Shown here in pieces: positions 33,769-37,978 of a stretch of 37,978 bases of DNA (the stretch's first letter is position 1; every line of letters begins with the position of its first letter). Made by a program: the position numbers and the translations under genes. Origin of the DNA: Bacteroides sp. CAG:1076 (lineage in GTDB: Bacteria; Bacteroidota; Bacteroidia; Bacteroidales; Bacteroidaceae); contig HF993151.1 in the NCBI GenBank assembly GCA_000436795.1, positions 1-37,978 of the forward strand, given 5' to 3'. Below the pieces are notes generated by a model that was not told the DNA's origin, made no database searches, and saw only the letters and a list, made by a program, of their open reading frames with translations.

Positions 33769-34919
33769 ACGTTCAGAGCTTTCTGGTGGTTGAGTGCCGG
33801 ATTGGCATACATTGTCAGCATACAACGGCGCAGGAAGGCTTCGTCCTTGTTGGGCAACTGAATCATATCCAGTTTCTTCTGCAAGTAATTTTCGAAGCGC
33901 ACCTTATCGTCATTTGTATAATGACTGGCAAAAGTTTGTCCGCCTTCCAGCAGATCGCATGCCACATAATTTCCCGGATAGATACGGTAATTGCGGTGGA
34001 TATGCACATCAATCAGTTCGGATATCTTGGAGAACACTTCCGTTTTAGGGAGTCCTCGCAAGGCTTCCAGTTCTTCGTTGATGCAGGGAGCTGTCTGGAA
34101 ATGTACTCTTCCCTTGTAACCGAATATACCTGTCTGCATATTGTTCAGGTCGTCTTCCTGACTTTTCTTGAACCCTTCGATATCACGCTTCTGCTGCATC
34201 TCCTGCGCTTTCAGATAATCACACGGATCATATTCATACGATAAGGCAGTAGGAACGATATTCAGTTCTTTCAACCGGTCGATGATATCACCTTCGCCCG
34301 CCATGGCAAGCATTTTCAATACGCTGTCCTGTGTCCGGTCGTTCGAGTCTTTGGCTCTTCCTTCCCGTTGGGCAATCCATACGTTTTCCTTTTTTTGCGT
34401 AATCGCAAAATGAATGTAACGCGACATGCGAGCCGATGATTCCAGCATCTGGCGCATCGAAAGGGCACGCTGTACGATAAATGCCTTGTTTATACGTACC
34501 AGTTTCTTGATCCATGGGAAGATCAGCAGATTATCGCCGATGGCAATTTCTACGGTTGTCGGAAAATGATTGTCTAAAAGTCCGACAGACAGAAATCCCG
34601 GGTCTAAAACAATGTCGCGGTGATTCGAAACGAAAGTATAATTCCGGCTCTTATCACTCAGCGAAGATGTGTCCATGTCGAAACCATCGCTGTACTTGTC
34701 GATGATATCGTGGAGCAGTTTGTGGAAAAATGTCTTCTGTACATCCAGATTCGTCTTACATTGATACAGCTTTGCAGCAAGCATTTCAACAGGTACCCCG
34801 GGAATGATATTTGTCAGCACTGCCTGAAATGAGGGATCGGCTAACAACTCCTTGAAGATCTGTGGAAGCTCTTCGGGAGAATAGGGACGGATTTCGTCAA
34901 ACTCGGCAGGTATGTTCAT
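33765..34919 (-). CDS. Acyl-glycerophosphate acyltransferase family protein (PlsC-like)
   Basis: A 384-residue protein with a PlsC-type core at about 90-230. The catalytic motif reads 'NHRDIVLD' (His100 to Asp106). This is HX5D rather than the usual HX4D, which I believe is a feature of this Bacteroidota branch rather than a lesion. The acceptor loop 'WIAQREGRAKDSND' (181-194) corresponds to the FPEGTRS block. It probably makes or remodels phospholipid or an unusual lipid at the inner membrane. It has no obvious transmembrane helix. The N-terminal 90 and C-terminal 150 residues are family-specific. It has a promoter at 34946 and is the first gene of a unit with the NigD-like and rhodanese lipoproteins. 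Confidence 0.86.
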   Translation of the reverse strand: MNIPAEFDEIRPYSPEELPQIFKELLADPSFQAVLTNIIPGVPVEMLAAKLYQCKTNLDVQKTFFHKLLHDIIDKYSDGFDMDTSSLSDKSRNYTFVSNHRDIVLDPGFLSVGLLDNHFPTTVEIAIGDNLLIFPWIKKLVRINKAFIVQRALSMRQMLESSARMSRYIHFAITQKKENVWIAQREGRAKDSNDRTQDSVLKMLAMAGEGDIIDRLKELNIVPTALSYEYDPCDYLKAQEMQQKRDIEGFKKSQEDDLNNMQTGIFGYKGRVHFQTAPCINEELEALRGLPKTEVFSKISELIDVHIHRNYRIYPGNYVACDLLEGGQTFASHYTNDDKVRFENYLQKKLDMIQLPNKDEAFLRRCMLTMYANPALNHQKALNV

Positions 34920-34945
34920 GTTTTTCTGTTTTATAAGTCAATGTT

Positions 34946-34953
34946 CAAATATA
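34946..34953 (-). promoter_or_regulatory. Bacteroides -7 box (TATATTTG) for the acyltransferase unit
   Basis: Minus-strand TATATTTG, 26 bp upstream of the acyltransferase ATG. It breaks this unit from ddl, which ends 20 bp above it. Confidence 0.6.
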
Positions 34954-34965
34954 CGGAATTTCCGA

Positions 34966-35946
34966 TTATTTTTGAAATGAATCTTCGATAATATCTGTCA
35001 TGACATCCTTGATGTCAATGCCGGCGGCACGAACCTGCTGCGGGATGAAGCTGGTAGCTGTCATGCCCGGAGTGGTATTGATTTCCAGCATGTTGATTTT
35101 TTCTCCTTCCGTGATGATGTAGTCCACGCGTACAATACCCTTGCAGCCCAGTATGTCGTAGATAGCCGAAGTCAGTTTCTGTACACGGTCGGTCAGTTCC
35201 GGGCTAAGGCGTGCCGGAGTGATTTCAGTCACTTCGCCTTTATATTTTGCATTATAGTCGAAGAACTCATTTTTGCTGACAACTTCGGTAATGGGAAGGA
35301 CAACCGACTTGTCTTTGGTTTTGTAGCAGCCGTTGGCAAGTTCAATACCATCCATGAAAGCCTCAATCATGACATCGTCCGATTCGGCAAAGGCCTCTTT
35401 CAGGGCAGGTTGTATCTGGTCGGCTGTCTTTACCTTTGTTACTCCGAAGCTGGAGCCACTGGCATTAGGCTTGATAAAGCAGGGAAGACCAATTTTCTCG
35501 ATGACATCTTGATCGCTTATGCCGTGGCGTTTATTTACCAGCAGCGATTCGGCTACACGTACACCGAAACCTTTCAGGTACTGGTTCAGTGTGAATTTGC
35601 TGAATGTCATGGCCGAAACCAGCACGTCGCAAGTAGAGTAGGGGATACCCAGCAGTTCGAAATAGCCTTGCAGAATACCATTTTCTCCCGGAGTACCGTG
35701 AATGGTAATGTATGCAAAGTCGGGTTTTACCTTCTGACCGTCGTGACTGAAGCTGAAATCGTTCTTGTCTATCGGTGCACGACTGCCGTCGGGCAACAAA
35801 GCCTCCCATTTTTTCTTGGTGAGCTCTACTATATATAAGATGTACTTATCTTTGTCGATAAAAGAGTATATGCCTTCTGCGCTACGCATGGAGACATCAT
35901 GTTCCGAAGAATCTCCTCCGGCAACAATAGCAATGATGCGTTTCAT
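34966..35946 (-). CDS. ddl: D-alanine-D-alanine ligase
   Basis: ATP-dependent ligation of two D-Ala for the peptidoglycan stem; target of D-cycloserine. ATP-grasp fold: N-terminal 'IAIVAGGDSSEHDVSMRSAEGI' (residues 4-25), 'CFIKPNASGSSFGVTKV', the metal-binding 'GIVRVDYI' and 'MLEINTTPGMTATSFIPQQ'. At 326 residues the length is normal. The C-terminal motif keeps the normal D-Ala-D-Ala-type sequence, and I see nothing pointing to D-lactate ligase. The start is 10 bp after the rluD stop. Last gene of the PASTA-rluD-ddl unit. Confidence 0.97.
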   Translation of the reverse strand: MKRIIAIVAGGDSSEHDVSMRSAEGIYSFIDKDKYILYIVELTKKKWEALLPDGSRAPIDKNDFSFSHDGQKVKPDFAYITIHGTPGENGILQGYFELLGIPYSTCDVLVSAMTFSKFTLNQYLKGFGVRVAESLLVNKRHGISDQDVIEKIGLPCFIKPNASGSSFGVTKVKTADQIQPALKEAFAESDDVMIEAFMDGIELANGCYKTKDKSVVLPITEVVSKNEFFDYNAKYKGEVTEITPARLSPELTDRVQKLTSAIYDILGCKGIVRVDYIITEGEKINMLEINTTPGMTATSFIPQQVRAAGIDIKDVMTDIIEDSFQK

Positions 35947-35956
35947 AATTTGTTTG

Positions 35957-37024
35957 TTATTCTTCTCTGTTACTTATATATGTTCTCCATTTGTCCAGCA
36001 GACGGGTCATGTCTTCGGGCAATTCGGATGTAAAGAACATCTCTTTGCCTGTACGCGGATGAACAAATCCCAGCGTTTTGGCGTGAAGTGCCTGACGGGG
36101 ACAAATCTCGAAGCAGTTGTTTACAAATTGTTTGTACTTGCTGAAGTGAGTACCTTTCAGTATTTCGTGACCACCGTAACGCTCATCGTTGAACAATACG
36201 TGTCCGATGTGCTTCATGTGTACACGAATCTGATGGGTACGTCCGGTTTCCAGCACACACTTTACCAGTGTGACATAACCCAGACGCTCCAGTACCTGAT
36301 AATGAGTCACAGCATGTTTACCCTGAGTAGGGTCGCTCATGACAGCCATCTGCATGCGGTCTTTGGGGTTGCGTCCGATATTTCCGGTGATGGTACCTTC
36401 GTCTTCATCGATGATGCCCCACACCAGTGCATTATATTCACGTTTGGTGGTCTTGTTGTAGAACTGTAATCCCAGGCTGGTTTTCGCATCGGGAGTCTTG
36501 GCCACAACCAGCAATCCCGAAGTGTCCTTGTCGATACGGTGAACCAGTCCCACCTGCGGGTCGTTTGGATCGTAGGAAGGTACGTCACGCAGATGCCAGG
36601 CAATGGCATTCACCAGCGTGCCGTGATAATTTCCGCATCCCGGATGTACTACCAGTCCTGCGGGCTTGTTAATGACCATCAGGTCATCATCCTCGTAAAC
36701 AATGTTCAGCGGAATATCCTCGGGAATAATATCATTGTCGTAGCGTGGACGGTCCATCATGACGGTCAGTACGTCGAGCGGCTTTACTTTATAGCTGCTT
36801 TTTACCGGCTTGCCGTTTGCCATGACAAACCCCGCATCGGCAGCAGCCTGAATACGGTTGCGCGAAGCATTCACGATGCGTTCGAACAGATACTTGTCTA
36901 TACGCACCGGAGTCTGTCCTTTATCTACTACTACACGGAAGTGCTCGTATAATTCGGAAGAACGCTCTACCGGCTCTACATCATCCAGCGAGTCGTCCAG
37001 TTCGTTTATATAATCTTCTGCCAT
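35957..37024 (-). CDS. rluD: Ribosomal large-subunit pseudouridine synthase, RluD type
   Basis: Makes pseudouridines in 23S rRNA (RluD modifies helix 69). A start at the ATG 37024 (MAEDYINELDD) is preferred over an upstream GTG at 37060 that would overlap the PASTA gene. It begins with an acidic N-terminus, then an S4 RNA-binding domain ('VRIDKYLFERIVNASRNRIQAAADAGFVMANGKPVK'), then the catalytic domain with Asp165 in 'HRIDKDTSGLLVVAKT'. It ends with 'GRTHQIRVHMKHIGHVLFNDERYGG'. The protein is 355 residues. The pseudouridine-synthase family is certain; the exact site (RluD, RluC or RluA-like) is inferred from length and order. ddl follows after 10 bp. Confidence 0.92.
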   Translation of the reverse strand: MAEDYINELDDSLDDVEPVERSSELYEHFRVVVDKGQTPVRIDKYLFERIVNASRNRIQAAADAGFVMANGKPVKSSYKVKPLDVLTVMMDRPRYDNDIIPEDIPLNIVYEDDDLMVINKPAGLVVHPGCGNYHGTLVNAIAWHLRDVPSYDPNDPQVGLVHRIDKDTSGLLVVAKTPDAKTSLGLQFYNKTTKREYNALVWGIIDEDEGTITGNIGRNPKDRMQMAVMSDPTQGKHAVTHYQVLERLGYVTLVKCVLETGRTHQIRVHMKHIGHVLFNDERYGGHEILKGTHFSKYKQFVNNCFEICPRQALHAKTLGFVHPRTGKEMFFTSELPEDMTRLLDKWRTYISNREE

Positions 37025-37050
37025 TCGTTGTCTTGAACTTGTTGAATCTT

Positions 37051-37701
37051 TTAGAACCACGAATCGTCTACAGTAGGAGCCTCTTCTCCTGCTGCATCCA
37101 TTTCTATTTGCATATTAAGTGAGTCCATGCTCAGCGAATCACGTATTTGCGTGCTGCCGATACACAGCGTCAGCAGCGCCTCGCTCGGTACTTTGTCGCC
37201 TGCCTTCAGCGAACGTCCTCTGTACTTGATGCCGTATACCCAGTCTTGTTCGCCCGCTACCATTTCGGGTTCCGTCAGGCGGAATCCCATGGCTTTCAGC
37301 TTGGCGGCAGCCTGACGCATGGAGCTGTTGTCGATGACATCAGGAATTTTCACCTTAGGAACCTCGTTGGTATTGATGGTCAGGTAGATGGTTCTTCCCT
37401 TCTTTACCCGCATTCCTCCAGCCGGAGTCTGGTCGAGAACGATGCCCGCGGGCAGTTCCTTTACATAATTCGAATCTATTACTACGCCTTGCATGGATTG
37501 CTGGTTCAGCAATATCTGCGCCTGGCTTAACTCCTTATTCTTAATGTTGGGCACTACATACGATTCTCCGTGATGAGTATAGATGTCAAGTCCCCACAAC
37601 GTACCGTACACGATAACAACAATGGCTACCACCATACCGATGATGTTGAGCCAGAAAAAACGGTTATTCTTGAATGAAAAGAAATCTTTCAGTGTCACCA
37701 T
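37051..37701 (-). CDS. Membrane-anchored PASTA-domain protein
   Basis: A 216-residue protein with one transmembrane helix (about 18-40, 'IIGMVVAIVVIVYGTLWGL') and at least two PASTA domains outside the membrane: about 48-114 ('VPNIKNKELSQAQILLNQQ...VLDQTPAGGMRVKKG') and 117-187 ('KIPDVIDNSSMRQAAAKLKAMGF'). In Gram-positive bacteria PASTA repeats sit on Ser/Thr kinases and PBPs and bind cell-wall fragments. Here there is no kinase or PBP domain, so it may be a stand-alone wall sensor or a scaffold. It is the first gene of a unit with rluD (26 bp on) and ddl, the latter a cell-wall gene. Confidence 0.88.
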   Translation of the reverse strand: MVTLKDFFSFKNNRFFWLNIIGMVVAIVVIVYGTLWGLDIYTHHGESYVVPNIKNKELSQAQILLNQQSMQGVVIDSNYVKELPAGIVLDQTPAGGMRVKKGRTIYLTINTNEVPKVKIPDVIDNSSMRQAAAKLKAMGFRLTEPEMVAGEQDWVYGIKYRGRSLKAGDKVPSEALLTLCIGSTQIRDSLSMDSLNMQIEMDAAGEEAPTVDDSWF

Positions 37702-37724
37702 ATTATTCAGCTATATAATTTTTG

Positions 37725-37732
37725 CAAAGATA
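37725..37732 (-). promoter_or_regulatory. Bacteroides -7 box (TATCTTTG) for the PASTA-rluD-ddl unit
   Basis: Minus-strand TATCTTTGC, 23 bp upstream of the PASTA gene start. Confidence 0.65.
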
Positions 37733-37761
37733 CAATTTTTTCTTTTCCGCTATGCTTTGTG

Positions 37762-37802
37762 AAAAGAAAAGCCGCAAAACGCTATCTCAGCATCTTGCGG
37801 CT
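37762..37802 (-). terminator. Terminator after rpmH
   Basis: AGCCGCAA (37770-37777) pairs exactly with TTGCGGCT (37795-37802). On the minus strand the stem is followed by a T-rich run (TTTTCTTTT). It lies 27 bp after the rpmH stop. Confidence 0.8.
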
Positions 37803-37828
37803 CTCTTAAATCTTTCTGTCTAACGTTC

Positions 37829-37978
37829 TTATGCTTTAACGCCGTTGTATTCGTCTGATATAGTCAGTTTTTTACGACCTTTAGCACGACGTGCAGCCAA
37901 TACTCGGCGACCGTTTGCAGTTGCCATTCTTTCGCGGAAACCGTGTTTGTTTCTTCTCTTTCTGTTAGAGGGTTGGTA
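37829..37978 (-). CDS. rpmH: 50S ribosomal protein L34, 5' end cut by window edge
   Basis: Forty-nine residues are visible, from '[18 protein letters not shown]' through '[18 protein letters not shown]' to a C-terminal 'SDEYNGVKA'. This is L34, a small basic protein of the large subunit. By comparison with relatives only about four residues (MKRT) are missing. The C-terminal extension after 'GRKKLT' is usual in Bacteroidota, whereas E. coli L34 ends earlier. It was recognised by translating the minus strand at the window end. Confidence 0.96.
   Translation of the reverse strand, partial: YQPSNRKRRNKHGFRERMATANGRRVLAARRAKGRKKLTISDEYNGVKA

Overview
The window is a stretch of bacterial chromosome from the order Bacteroidales, most likely Bacteroides or Phocaeicola. 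This rests on a SusC/SusD pair, a NigD-like lipoprotein, the Bacteroidota-only DUF4290 gene, the Bacteroides-type argF' carbamoyltransferase, at least eleven promoters with the Bacteroides -7 box TAnnTTTG, and weak Shine-Dalgarno sites. I see no phage, integrase, CRISPR array, tRNA or rRNA. Most of the window is conserved housekeeping DNA.

Layout. 1-1.7 kb: end of rpsB (5' end outside the window) and tsf, separated by a heptad-repeat hairpin. 1.7-2.2 kb: gene-free, with a terminator, a 15-bp perfect inverted repeat and an array of 21-bp-phased palindromes. 2.2-6.3 kb: a SUI1 factor gene divergent from rex, a FAH-family gene and ispF, meeting a menA/acyltransferase-3 pair from the other strand. 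6.3-7.2 kb: a lipoprotein metallophosphoesterase. 7.2-13.3 kb: a susC/susD pair behind a tandem direct repeat, followed by a remnant of a GH51 arabinofuranosidase, which looks like a decayed polysaccharide-utilisation locus. 13.3-18.1 kb (minus strand): yicC, gmk, a small membrane protein, nadD and a large zinc metalloprotease.

18.4-24.9 kb (plus strand): a tight envelope and isoprenoid operon, tsaB-DUF4290-murA-rimM-M23 peptidase-dxr-rseP. Its MurA has Asp in place of the fosfomycin-target Cys. 25.0-28.1 kb: an S9 dipeptidyl-peptidase IV-like protease and ung. 28.4-30.1 kb (minus): a DUF2007 protein, a small secreted protein and a lytic transglycosylase. 30.3-32.6 kb: proA and argF' (proline and arginine synthesis). 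32.7-34.9 kb (minus): acyltransferase, NigD-like lipoprotein and rhodanese lipoprotein. 35.0-37.7 kb (minus): PASTA protein, rluD and ddl. The window ends inside rpmH.

The genes are mostly ordinary. The interest lies between them: three loci (about 2.04, 7.2 and 18.2 kb) carry short A-tract/core/T-tract elements repeated at about 21 bp, two turns of the helix. Single-residue oddities in MurA (Asp121) and the ornithine carbamoyltransferase homologue (Ser90), and the stranded GH51 fragment, also deserve a look. I do not see a convincing wholly new gene system.
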